Shown: piece by piece, positions 46,541 through 54,952 of the stretch
Layout: every line of letters starts with the position of its first letter
Numbering within the stretch: position 1 is the first letter of the stretch
Source of the DNA: CAYLMG01 sp964493425
GTDB taxonomy: Bacteria; Planctomycetota; Phycisphaerae; Sedimentisphaerales; Anaerobacaceae
Direction of reading: 5' to 3'
NCBI GenBank assembly: GCA_964493425.1
Contig: CAZBMW010000004.1
Coordinates: 1-64,000 of the forward strand
DNA: 64,000 bases
Program-made: the position numbers and the translations under genes
Notes under the pieces: generated by a model
Told to the model about the DNA's origin: nothing
The model's database searches: none
Seen by the model: only the letters and a program-made list of their open reading frames with translations

Positions 46541-47890
46541 ATGTCAAAAAAAGCAAGCCGGAACGTGACAGTTGGCTTTGTAGCTCTCGGCTGTCCGAAG
46601 AACGTCGTTGACAGTGAGAAGATGCTGGCTGAAATCATAAACTCGGGCTTCCTTCTAAGCGCCGAGATAAAAGATTGCGACGTCGTTATTATCAATACCT
46701 GCGGCTTTATCGTACCAGCCAGGGCTGAAGCTATCGAGGTTATACAAAACGCCGTCGCTTTGAAAAATAAAGGCCTGGTAAAAAAAGTAATCGTTACAGG
46801 ATGTCTGCCCGAATGGATTGGTAAAAAGCTCTTTGAGCAGGTTGATGGTATCGACGCGATAGTCGGCCTTGACCGGCGAAACGACATAGCAAAGATTATC
46901 AAAAAGACCATCATCAGCCAAAAGCAGCTCACCTTTCTGGAAAAAGGCGGCGCATCCGTTTGCGCTAATGACGACAGGGCCAGGCTGCTCATAGGCCCGC
47001 CACACAGGGCATATCTTCGGATAAGCGAAGGCTGCAGCCGAAACTGCTCATTCTGCACAATACCTTTTATCAGAGGACCTTTCAGAAGCAAGCCCAAAAA
47101 GCTTGTCCTTGCCGAAGCAAAGGAGCTTGCCGAATCAGGCGTTTTAGAGCTTAACATAATCGGCCAGGACACGACAAACTGGGGCGCGGACTTAAAAATA
47201 AAAGACGGACTTGCCCTTCTGGCAGAGGAACTGGACAAAATCAAGGGGCTCGAATGGCTGAGACTTCTTTACCTCTATCCAGCCGGTATTACAGATAAGC
47301 TTATTGAGACAATCGCCCGTAGCAAGAAGATTACTCACTACCTCGATATCCCGATTCAGCATATTAACAACGACATCTTAAGAAAGATGCATCGGCCGGA
47401 CACCGAAGAGCAAATATGCCGGCTGATTGAGAAAGTCAGGAAAACTTTGCCGGATGTTGTGCTGCGAACAACTCTGATTGTTGGTTTCCCCACCGAGACC
47501 GAGGAGCAATTTGACCAGCTCGCCGAATTCGTAAAATGGGCTCAATTCGATGCGCTCGGCTGTTTCAAATATTACGCAGAGCAGGGCACTGAAGCAGCCC
47601 AGATGCCCGGCCAGGTACCGGAGGATGTAAAAAACAAGAGGCTCGAAAAGCTGATGCTCATCCAGCAGCAAATAGCTTTTGCAAAAAATAAGTCGAGAGT
47701 TGGTTCAGAGCTGCGGTGCCTCGTCGACGCGCTGAATAATGACGGGACATACGAGGGCCGGTTTTACGGCCAGGCTCCCGACATCGACAGTATATGTATA
47801 ATAAAGAATTGCTCGGCAGAGCCGGGCCAATTTATTAACACAAGGGTTGAAGCTACAAAAGATTATGATTTAATCGTCAGGTACATTTAA
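46541..47890 (+). CDS. rimO: Ribosomal protein S12 methylthiotransferase
   Basis: This 449-residue radical-SAM enzyme adds a methylthio group to an Asp of ribosomal protein S12. The N-terminal UPF0004 domain carries three cluster cysteines (Cys18 in LGCPKNVVDSE, Cys54, Cys88). The radical-SAM cluster is CSRNCSFC (165, 169, 172). The GCPKNVVDSE start and FPTETEEQFDQL block separate RimO from MiaB. A TRAM domain closes the protein (about 383-448). It is a single gene. Confidence 0.95.
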   Translation: MSKKASRNVTVGFVALGCPKNVVDSEKMLAEIINSGFLLSAEIKDCDVVIINTCGFIVPARAEAIEVIQNAVALKNKGLVKKVIVTGCLPEWIGKKLFEQVDGIDAIVGLDRRNDIAKIIKKTIISQKQLTFLEKGGASVCANDDRARLLIGPPHRAYLRISEGCSRNCSFCTIPFIRGPFRSKPKKLVLAEAKELAESGVLELNIIGQDTTNWGADLKIKDGLALLAEELDKIKGLEWLRLLYLYPAGITDKLIETIARSKKITHYLDIPIQHINNDILRKMHRPDTEEQICRLIEKVRKTLPDVVLRTTLIVGFPTETEEQFDQLAEFVKWAQFDALGCFKYYAEQGTEAAQMPGQVPEDVKNKRLEKLMLIQQQIAFAKNKSRVGSELRCLVDALNNDGTYEGRFYGQAPDIDSICIIKNCSAEPGQFINTRVEATKDYDLIVRYI

Positions 47891-48162
47891 CGCAACTCAC
47901 CGAATACACGATTAGTAAACAGCAGTCCAGCTTCAGGCAAGAAGCTCTCAAAACCAATATTCTATTGTTACCCCCATCTTGTGAAAGACCGTCATCGGCA
48001 TAATTATACCATATTATAGTGTCATTGAGAATCAGTTGTTCTCGTTATATAAGGATTAAAAAGGCTTATTCAGACGTCAATCCGGATGTGGTCTTTATAA
48101 TATACTCAGTAATGACATGTTGTAAACTGAGCTGCTAAAAAATAAAAAAAGATTCTCTTAAA

Positions 48163-48194
48163 CCTCCCTTGGCCGAGCGCTCGGCCAAGGGAGG
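48163..48194. repeat. Perfect 32-bp palindrome
   Basis: The two 16-base halves (48163-48178 and 48179-48194, core GGCCGAGCGCTCGGCC) are exact reverse complements with no spacer. It is far more GC-rich than the surrounding sequence. On the minus strand it is followed about 10 bases later by a T-rich stretch, so it could terminate the PEP-CTERM gene. A second 19-bp hairpin (48216-48224 with 48226-48234) lies nearby. The rest of the 47891-48263 gap holds only a weak 5-bp hairpin at 48027-48043. Confidence 0.85.
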
Positions 48195-48263
48195 CAAGAT
48201 TAAACACACTATAAATTTACTCTTAAAGAGTAAACAACAGTTTTTTTCTTTTCCTTTTCTCTG

Positions 48264-49298
48264 TTACGATTTCTTACGTCTTAGCAATGCCAGAGAACCG
48301 ATACCCAGAAGAACCAGCGTTGCCGGTTCCGGGACCGTCCAAAGGAGCTGACATTCTGTCAAAGCACCATCGGTAAGACGAATCTCGTCGAGATTTCCCC
48401 ACCAACGGTCACCATGTCCGCCGTTCCACATTCCACGGCCAACCGACCAGGTTCCGGGCCAGAGATCGCCGCCCGGCGTACCGTTACCAACGGCCAGGTT
48501 TGTGACCGGGCTGTTGGGGTCCAGAAGGACGGTATAGGTCGACCAATCAGCTACGCCTTGAGCACGAACATACAGCTTTAACGTCTCTCCGTCACAGACG
48601 GCTGCAGCGTGATACCAAGCACCTCTCGCAATCTGGATGGTGCCGCCTTCTACGACAACACTCCAACCCATAGATCCATTACCAAGTGAATCTACCCAGT
48701 GATTGTATCCGCTGACATCGGTGAACTCAACAGCCACCTGATTATCCGGACGAACCGAAAAATAAAATGGTGCCCATTCCGAGTGGTCTGTCCATACATC
48801 TCTTCCGTCACGACCGACAAAGGTATGGAAACCACCTGCGTCGAAATCTGCAAGAAATGAAGCCTCGACAGAAAACAACTCAGGCGACCATGTCTCGATA
48901 TCCACGCCGGTTGGCTGGCTTTTCTCTGACCAGGTCATCGCTGCTGGGCAGCAGCCACCTGCATCTTGTATACTCAGATTGGTTTCAATACCGGTCAAAG
49001 GAACCTGACCTGCGGGAACGCTACTAGACCAGTTAAAACCAGCCCAAGAATAAGCAAATGTAGTCAGGTGGTTGCCGTTACCGCTCCAGTCATGAGCAGC
49101 TTTATTCCAGACTGTTCGGCCAGCTGAATCCGGCAGCCCATTGCCATCAACAACCGTGTAGCGCGGATCGTCGATTTCATAGTCACCAACGTCATCAAAC
49201 CGCCAATAGGCGACGACTTTCGCAGAAGTGACCGAAACACTGCTAAGAAGGATCATAAACACAACAAAGGAAACAAAATAAACTAACCTATCTCTCAT
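48264..49298 (-). CDS. LamG-like exported protein with PEP-CTERM sorting signal
   Basis: This 344-residue protein has a signal peptide (about 5-26) and a body typical of concanavalin-like (LamG) folds (KVVAYWRFDDVGDYEIDD; IARGAWYHAAAVCDGETLKL; WWGNLDEIRLTDGALT). It ends in VPEPATLVLLGIGSLALL followed by RRKKS, a classic PEP-CTERM tripartite signal: motif, membrane helix, basic tail. This is recognised by an exosortase; none is in the window. A role in the extracellular matrix is likely by family. GAGGAGG precedes the ATG. It stands alone. Confidence 0.9.
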   Translation of the reverse strand: MRDRLVYFVSFVVFMILLSSVSVTSAKVVAYWRFDDVGDYEIDDPRYTVVDGNGLPDSAGRTVWNKAAHDWSGNGNHLTTFAYSWAGFNWSSSVPAGQVPLTGIETNLSIQDAGGCCPAAMTWSEKSQPTGVDIETWSPELFSVEASFLADFDAGGFHTFVGRDGRDVWTDHSEWAPFYFSVRPDNQVAVEFTDVSGYNHWVDSLGNGSMGWSVVVEGGTIQIARGAWYHAAAVCDGETLKLYVRAQGVADWSTYTVLLDPNSPVTNLAVGNGTPGGDLWPGTWSVGRGMWNGGHGDRWWGNLDEIRLTDGALTECQLLWTVPEPATLVLLGIGSLALLRRKKS

Positions 49299-50024
49299 CT
49301 AATCCTCCTCTTCTTCTCCTTCACTCCAAAAAAAATCCCTGTTTTGGTTACTCACCAAAACCTTCGCTGCTCTTAACAGACATAAATTGGTTTTCTACGC
49401 CTGTTTCGAACAACATTCATTAAAAATATACTCTACACGAAACTCTGCCCGCTATTTACTATTTAAAATTGCATCCACCTCCTTCCTTCATCACCCAAAG
49501 CGGGCACCTAAATGGAATGTTAATAATTATCTGCAGAAGGTATGCCCTACCTGCAACGCAGCAGGCAGTAAAATAACACCCTTCTCCACAGAGAAACCTC
49601 TACAGTTGTCAAAATAACAATATTAATTCACGCTATTCTTCAAGTTTCTTTATATTAAATTAGCTCACATTTGTAAAGAAAAAACAGTAAATTTATAAAA
49701 AAAATTCGTAATAAACCCGTTTTTCGCCAAAAAAATAGACATCCAGCAATTTTTTTATTATACCCTTGAAGCTGTAAATATAGGGTATTTTAAGGTTCTC
49801 AAGCCGTAAATAAGGAAAAAATACCTCCTTTTTCTACTTGCACACCAGGCAAATTAATCCTTTTACACATAAATCCCACTTTTTTCAGGCTTATGACTTC
49901 CTGTTCAGAAAGCTGCTTCAGTTTCAACGACGGCAGCAGTTTGTCCGCAGGCTTGTTCGTCATTCTCACAGGATTATGAGGTATCGGCACCAAAGACATA
50001 AGGCTGATTTAAGAGAAAATGTCG

Positions 50025-50159
50025 TCAGCCGATATCGTCATCTCCGACGATGCGCGCGCCAGTATCACCGATTTTGAAATCTTCTGCAACCAGCAGCTCA
50101 ACAACTGCACGTACAATCGCTTCGGCGATTAAAACTGGACAGAATCCAGAAGACACCAT
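50025..50159 (-). pseudogene. Possible gene remnant in the 49.3-50.2 kb gap
   Basis: On the minus strand an ATG at 50159 opens 44 codons containing LIAEAIVRAVVELLVAEDFK and IGDTGARIVGDDDIG before TGA at 50025. Codon choice is like that of real genes here, and the frame continues past the stop with RHFLLNQPYVFGADTS. A further open segment in another frame (49799-49999) also looks coding-like (KLLPSLKLKQLSEQEVISLK). No ribosome site is visible. This suggests a decayed gene; the parent is not recognised. The rest of 49299-49798 is AT-rich with only a weak ATACCCT/AGGGTAT hairpin near 49760-49790. Confidence 0.3.
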
Positions 50160-50213
50160 ACAATGCAGCAAAAGATAACGAAGCTATATTCATATCCGAA
50201 TCAGGAGACAAAA

Positions 50214-50588
50214 ATGGTAACGTCTCCCAAAAAAGTTTGGTTGGCAAGGTTAACCGCACTACTACTAATGTCCTTAGGCATGTATTTTTTAAACACAATC
50301 ACCGAAGATAAAATAGACTATACAAAAAAGGTCGAGATAAAAGCCAAGGGCAACGTTGGAGAAATAATAAATACTGTGGAACAACTTGGACGTAATGACT
50401 TATCAATAAAAGTTAGAGATAAAGTTTGGTTTGAAAAAAAACCAGAGTTTGCCTTGCAATCACTTGCTTATTTTTTGAGTTTCGGATTTCCTCTCGGCGT
50501 ATATTACATTATTTATCTCATCGTTACTTCACTTTTTACCAGGGTGCAATCTTACAAAAAACCAAATCCGTCTGGCATAACTACTTGA
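50214..50588 (+). CDS. Hypothetical two-helix membrane protein
   Basis: This protein of 124 residues has a hydrophobic segment near the start (about 9-26), a polar middle (about 30-80; KKVEIKAKGNVGEIINTVEQ) and a second hydrophobic pair (about 82-108). The start at 50214 is chosen because AGGAG lies 6 bases before it; an in-frame ATG at 50163 lacks one. I do not recognise the family. It overlaps the 3' end of the GNAT remnant on the other strand by 8 bases. Confidence 0.55.
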   Translation: MVTSPKKVWLARLTALLLMSLGMYFLNTITEDKIDYTKKVEIKAKGNVGEIINTVEQLGRNDLSIKVRDKVWFEKKPEFALQSLAYFLSFGFPLGVYYIIYLIVTSLFTRVQSYKKPNPSGITT

Positions 50589-50869
50589 GCCATTCATACA
50601 TAACGTAATGGTCCTTGTTCATACCGAGATTTTCATAGACCTTCTGCGCGCCTGTGTTGTTCTTATCCACATACAGCCGCAAACCCATAAGCTCATCTGA
50701 GCCCTCAACCCTTTGCTTTAAATATTGGTACAGCTTCGTAAATACCCCCTTTCTGCGAACCTCAGGTACAACATATAACGAATGAATCCAGAGTATCGTA
50801 CCGTTCCGCCAATCGCTCCATTCAGGGATTGTCAAAACAATGCCAACCGCCCTGCCGAATCGTTATCAT
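50581..50869 (-). pseudogene. GNAT acetyltransferase gene with internal deletion and frameshift
   Basis: The frame 50581-50835 encodes the C-terminal half of a GNAT acetyltransferase (IPEWSDWRNGTILWIHSLYV, VPEVRRKGVFTKLYQYLKQR with the acetyl-CoA loop R-R-K-G-V). It has no proper start: the first candidate is a TTG. Reading further upstream in frame gives GRAVGIVL and then stops. An ATG at 50869 with GAGG upstream opens with MITIRQ, a typical GNAT beginning, but in a frame shifted by one base. About 60 residues of the expected N-terminal domain are missing. The locus is therefore a broken gene. Confidence 0.7.
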
Positions 50870-50959
50870 AATAGTATCCTCGAATTTACAATTAAGGAAA
50901 TCTGTCACCGGCACCGATAATATTATTAAGGGAAAAAGTAAAAAATACGAGCGTTTTTT

Positions 50960-51754
50960 ATGAGCAAAGTTGCGAAAGTAAAATTTACAAGTTACGCAGA
51001 AAGCATCAAAAAAGCACTAAATATAATTGGTGCTGCGGATGTCCTTCCCAGAAAAGGCCTGATTATTATCAAGCCTAACCTAATCAACGCCGAACCACCG
51101 CCCGTGACAACACCCGTCGAGGCGGTAGAGGCCGTTTACCTATTCTGCAGACATTGCCGGCCCGACGTAAAAATTATAATCGGCGAAGGCTGCGGCAAGG
51201 GTACTACAGATGTTACCTTCAAGCTGAACCGATACACCGCACTGGCAGAAAGATACAAAATCGAGCTGCTCGATTTCAATAATTGTGAAACTGTGCTCCT
51301 GAAAAATGATAAAGCCTTCCAGCTCAAAGAATTTCATATGCCGAAGATTGTTCAGGATGCCTTTGTTATTTCTGTGCCGGTCCTAAAAGACCATAGTTTT
51401 ACCACAACAACTATCTCAATGAAAAATATGTTCGGAATTGCACCTCCGGCTCATTACAAAAACTCCTGGAACAAATCCAAGCTGCACTCACCTTCGACAC
51501 ACAAATCGGTTGTGGATGTCTGCCTTTACAAAAAACCGGACCTTTGTGTCGTCGACGCCGTAGTTGCCCTTAAAGGTTCACACCTTGCAGGCCAAAGGAA
51601 AAGGCTCGACATTATACTTGCCAGCCTCGACTGCGTCGCCGTAGATGCCGTGGGCAGTGAATTACTCGGCTACAACCGCAGAAGAATAGAATACCTCAGG
51701 CTCGCTGAAGACCTTTTGGGCAGTATGACAGACATTCAAATTTGGGAAAGATAA
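50960..51754 (+). CDS. DUF362 domain protein
   Basis: This 264-residue cytoplasmic protein matches DUF362: LIIIKPNLINAEPPPVTTPV (about 34-53), VKIIIGEGCGKGTTDV, FVISVPVLKDHSFTTTTISM (about 134-153) then KNMFGIAPP, and VDAVVALKGSHLAGQ near 200-214. Some members carry an added ferredoxin domain; this one does not. The biochemical role is unknown. The gene is monocistronic and converges on the isoaspartyl methyltransferase gene. Confidence 0.88.
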   Translation: MSKVAKVKFTSYAESIKKALNIIGAADVLPRKGLIIIKPNLINAEPPPVTTPVEAVEAVYLFCRHCRPDVKIIIGEGCGKGTTDVTFKLNRYTALAERYKIELLDFNNCETVLLKNDKAFQLKEFHMPKIVQDAFVISVPVLKDHSFTTTTISMKNMFGIAPPAHYKNSWNKSKLHSPSTHKSVVDVCLYKKPDLCVVDAVVALKGSHLAGQRKRLDIILASLDCVAVDAVGSELLGYNRRRIEYLRLAEDLLGSMTDIQIWER

Positions 51755-51850
51755 AACTACACAAAGCAAAGCAACATCTAATACCAATTGCAAAAGCTTG
51801 TGCCATAGCACTGCATCTGACCTGCTAACAATTCATTCTTTACAGCAAAG

Positions 51851-52762
51851 CTACTTGCGGGATTTTTTTTCGGATTCTGTTACCTCGCCGGTCATAGGGA
51901 CAAATCGGACCGGCATAACATTGCTCTTACTTATATTGCCTTTGTCGTCTTTATTTATCAGGACCAGATACTGAAAGCCGAGGCTGCCTTCCACAGGCAA
52001 AATCATTCTGCCTGCCGGCTTTAACTGCTCAAGCAAAGGCTCGGGCACGCGCCCGGCGGCAGCCGTGCCGATGATAGCATCGAACGGGGCTTTTTCAGGC
52101 CAGCCGAAATACCCGTCTCCTGTCTTAACGAACACATTTCGGTAGCCGAGTTTCTGCAGGTGCTGCTTAGCAGATTTTGCAAGTCCTTCGACAATCTCGA
52201 TAGTATAGACCTCGGCGGCAATCTCGGCGCAGACCGCAGCCTGATAGCCTGAGCCGGTGCCAATTTCCAGAACCTTCGATTCCGGCGTTAGATTCAAGGC
52301 CTCCGTCATAAACGCTACAACGTATGGCTGACTAATGGTCTGGCCATACCCGATAGGCAATGGGCCATCGAAGTATGCATAACGCTGTTCACTTGCCCGG
52401 ACAAATGCGTGGCGCGGCACTGTCTGCATAGCTCTCAAAACGTTTGAATCAATGATGTCCCTTGCTCTTATCTGGTTGATAACCATCTCTTTTCGTTCTT
52501 TAATACGCTCTGAAAAAGCAGGGTGATTATGGCCCGGCCGAAGAAGCTTTGTATCATTGGAATCTCTTTGCTTATCTCCAATTGGTATATTCGAATCATA
52601 AGATGTCTGATTCGCGTCGGCTGCTTTCCCCCCTCCAAAAGCAAAACGATTTTTTCTTGAAGTTTCAATAACAAAAACGATTGCAAATAACAAAAGCAGC
52701 ACAAGGACAAATATTGCCAAATAAATGCCTTTTTTATTTTTTTCCGGCTGTCTCCCAAACAT
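51851..52762 (-). CDS. pcm: Membrane-anchored protein-L-isoaspartate O-methyltransferase
   Basis: This protein of about 303 residues repairs damaged proteins by methylating L-isoaspartyl residues. An N-terminal membrane helix (about 13-33) and a linker of about 60 polar residues precede the enzyme, unlike cytosolic PCMT. The catalytic part has RHAFVRASEQRYAYFDGPLP and IGYGQTISQPYVVAFMTEAL, the SAM-binding VLEIGTGSGYQAAVCAEI and FDAIIGTAAAGRVPEPLLEQ. The linker places it in the periplasm or outside. The ATG at 52762 has GGATGGAG upstream; an in-frame ATG 18 bases earlier does not. Confidence 0.9.
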   Translation of the reverse strand: MFGRQPEKNKKGIYLAIFVLVLLLLFAIVFVIETSRKNRFAFGGGKAADANQTSYDSNIPIGDKQRDSNDTKLLRPGHNHPAFSERIKERKEMVINQIRARDIIDSNVLRAMQTVPRHAFVRASEQRYAYFDGPLPIGYGQTISQPYVVAFMTEALNLTPESKVLEIGTGSGYQAAVCAEIAAEVYTIEIVEGLAKSAKQHLQKLGYRNVFVKTGDGYFGWPEKAPFDAIIGTAAAGRVPEPLLEQLKPAGRMILPVEGSLGFQYLVLINKDDKGNISKSNVMPVRFVPMTGEVTESEKKSRK

Positions 52763-53043
52763 CGCTCCATCCCCACACATACAAAAGGCACATTGACAAT
52801 TCCACCGCTATATTGCCTCACAGTATGAATCGGAACTAATGATATTGGAGCACTGCCTTCGATGTCAATTGCTTTTTTCTTGAATCACGCTCCTCTCTGA
52901 GATAAAGCGGCTTTGATTATGAAAATCCGACATTGCATTTCAACCTTGACCGTATGCGTCGAAAAACCGAGACAGCATTTCCTTCCGCAAGGGCTTTTAT
53001 CAGGCCTGGCCTTGATTAGAACGATTTTTTTCATAATCCCCCC

Positions 53044-53071
53044 TTGCATCGTCGATAATACATCTTATAAT
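53044..53071 (+). promoter_or_regulatory. Candidate promoter of tRNA-Gly
   Basis: TTGCAT (53044-53049), 16 bases, consensus TATAAT (53066-53071), 56 bases upstream of the tRNA. The rest of the 52763-53127 gap has no coding frame or structure I can support. Confidence 0.4.
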
Positions 53072-53127
53072 TACAAAATCGCTGCTGTAGTTCGCAATAC
53101 GCACGACGCTATACGAAAAATGAATAT

Positions 53128-53199
53128 GCGGGCGTAGCTCAGTGGTAGAGCGTCACGTTGCCAACGTGAATGTCGTGAGTTCAAGTCTCATCGCCCGCT
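53128..53199 (+). tRNA. tRNA-Gly (anticodon GCC)
   Basis: Acceptor arms GCGGGCG (53128-53134) and CGCCCGC (53192-53198) pair perfectly, with discriminator T53199. The anticodon stem TCACG/CGTGA encloses TTGCCAA, giving GCC. A TAGCTCAGTGGTAGA D-arm and TTCAAGT T-loop complete a 72-base tRNA without encoded CCA. Confidence 0.96.
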
Positions 53200-53204
53200 T
53201 TAGT

Positions 53205-53376
53205 TTAGAGCATAAGAGTTCGCTGGCAGTGACTTGCGACTTGTGCACTAAAATAGTATCGGTGAGTTACCAACTAAATTTAGTTTGGCGCTGGTCTCCG
53301 GTATGTTTGGGCAGGGATTTTTACCGGCCCGGAATCGAAGAGACAGGCTAAGGGCAAAGCTCTGTAGCCTTTTTTG
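53205..53376 (+). ncRNA. Candidate structured RNA or tig leader ending in an intrinsic terminator
   Basis: Between tRNA-Gly and trigger factor, several hairpins stack in 170 bases. A near-perfect palindrome surrounds ACTAAATTTAGT. GTCTC (53294-53298) pairs with GAGAC (53340-53344), enclosing CGGTA (53299-53303) paired with TACCG (53322-53326). Immediately after comes a terminator: AGGCTA+AGGGC (53345-53355) with GCTCT (53359-53363) and TAGCCT (53365-53370), then a T-run to 53375. It could be a tRNA-linked 3' tail, a small RNA or a tig attenuator. It matches no RNA family I can name. Confidence 0.4.
53345..53376 (+). terminator. Intrinsic terminator upstream of tig
   Basis: An 11-bp stem with one G-U pair and one bulged G closes an AAA loop and is followed by six T residues. 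It lies 38 bases before the tig start codon. Confidence 0.65.
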
Positions 53377-53414
53377 TTTATCAAAAACCAACATAAAACT
53401 GCAAGGAACCGAAA

Positions 53415-54866
53415 ATGGCAGATGAACAGACAACCGAATCAAAAAACACCGTGACTATTAAAGACGCAGGACCCTGCAAAAAGAAAATCACTATAGAAAT
53501 ACCCGAAGAATCCATCAAAGCTGCCGCCGACGATAAATACGACCAGCTTCGAAAAGAAGCCATCCTGCCAGGATTCAGAAGAGGAAGAGCCCCCAGAAGG
53601 CTTCTCGAAAAACGGTTCGGCAAAGATACATCAGAGCAAATCAAGCTGAAACTGCTGGCCGAGGCAAGCGAGTCGGCACTGAAAGATAACAATATGGATT
53701 CCCTCAATGAACCCGACATCGATTATGAAAAGATAGAGCTGCCGGAAACCGGCTCGATGAAATTCGAATTCGAGGTCGAGGTCAGGCCGGAATTCAAACT
53801 GCCCAAACTCAAAGGCATAAATATCAAAAAGACAAAACACCTTGTAACAGACGACCACGTCAACGCCGAAATCGAACAATTACAAAAATACGCAGGTATG
53901 TGGACGCCCCGCGAAAAGGGCAAAGTCGAGCTCGACGACCAGATAATCGCCGATGTAATAATAAAAACTGAAGGCATCGACGAGGAACAGAAGCTCGACA
54001 ATACGCAAATATTCGTAAGAAAGCAGGGCTTCGTCGCAGAGGTACCCGTCGAAAACCTCGACGAGCACCTCATCGGGGCAGCAGCCGGTGAAACCAAAAA
54101 GATAACTACAGAAGTAGCCAAAACGTATTTCAGAGAGCAATATCGCGGCAAAAAAGTTGACCTCCAGATTGATATCAAGGATATTAAATTCCTCAAGCCC
54201 GCAGAACTTGATGAGACCTCTCTGAAAAGATTCGGTGTAAAAGATAAAACAGAGCTCGAAGAAAAAATACGCGAAAACCTCCAGGCAAGATTAGAGCAGC
54301 AGGCAAAACAGGATATGGCTGAGCAGATTTATAAATACCTGCTCGATAATACGAAATTCGATTTGCCGCTGGATATTGTCGCACGTCAGTCGCAAGACCT
54401 GCAGCGAAGACAGTATGTGAACCTGTTAAGGCAGGGACTCTCTAAAGAGCAGATTGACGAGCAAATCGACAAGCTCAAAGCCGCCAGTGACGAGCAGGCC
54501 AAAGAGCAATTGAAAACATTCTTCATAATGGATAAGACCGCAGGCGAGCTCGATATAAAAGTTACTGAAGAGGAAATCAACGGATACATCGCCCGGCTTG
54601 CAATCCAGCGGGGACAAAGACCGGAAAGACTCAGAGAGCAAATGGCACGCGAAGGCTCACTCACACAAGTCGGATTGCAGCTAAGAGACGATAAATGCGT
54701 AGAAAAGATGCTCGAGACCGCGAAAATCACCGAAACAGAACCAAAAAAGGAAGCTAAGAAAACTGCAAAAAAAGCAGAAAAGAAAACGGCCAAAAAATCA
54801 GGCTCAGGCGGTGAAAAAAAGCCCAAAAAAACCAAAAAAACTACAAAAAAGAAAACGAAAAGCTGA
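53415..54866 (+). CDS. tig: Trigger factor with a lysine-rich C-terminal tail
   Basis: This 483-residue ribosome-bound chaperone has the ribosome-docking motif PGFRRGRAPRRLLEKRFG (about 52-69). The middle domain (about 160-255) is PPIase-like but degenerate (GFVAEVPVENLDEHLIGAAA in place of the usual FIPGFE), and the C-terminal helical domain runs to about 440. The last 43 residues are an almost pure Lys/Ala/Thr tail (KKTAKKAEKKTAKKSG), unlike the short tail of E. coli Tig. AAGGAACC precedes the ATG. clpP genes follow, the standard tig-clpP order, but clpX is absent. Confidence 0.93.
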   Translation: MADEQTTESKNTVTIKDAGPCKKKITIEIPEESIKAAADDKYDQLRKEAILPGFRRGRAPRRLLEKRFGKDTSEQIKLKLLAEASESALKDNNMDSLNEPDIDYEKIELPETGSMKFEFEVEVRPEFKLPKLKGINIKKTKHLVTDDHVNAEIEQLQKYAGMWTPREKGKVELDDQIIADVIIKTEGIDEEQKLDNTQIFVRKQGFVAEVPVENLDEHLIGAAAGETKKITTEVAKTYFREQYRGKKVDLQIDIKDIKFLKPAELDETSLKRFGVKDKTELEEKIRENLQARLEQQAKQDMAEQIYKYLLDNTKFDLPLDIVARQSQDLQRRQYVNLLRQGLSKEQIDEQIDKLKAASDEQAKEQLKTFFIMDKTAGELDIKVTEEEINGYIARLAIQRGQRPERLREQMAREGSLTQVGLQLRDDKCVEKMLETAKITETEPKKEAKKTAKKAEKKTAKKSGSGGEKKPKKTKKTTKKKTKS

Positions 54867-54952
54867 ATCAGCCGATAGATAATAAGCCGGCCTTTCAAAA
54901 ACAAAACCGGCATAAAAACTGAGCTTGCAGAAAATTTTGAAAGTGAAATCAG

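Noticed and set aside
49838..50077. 79-codon Arg/His-rich plus-strand frame
   Set aside because: Its composition is unlike proteins in this window, and the minus strand of the same region has better coding character.
53142..53351. 69-codon frame starting inside tRNA-Gly
   Set aside because: It overlaps the tRNA and the hairpins that follow, and has no ribosome site.
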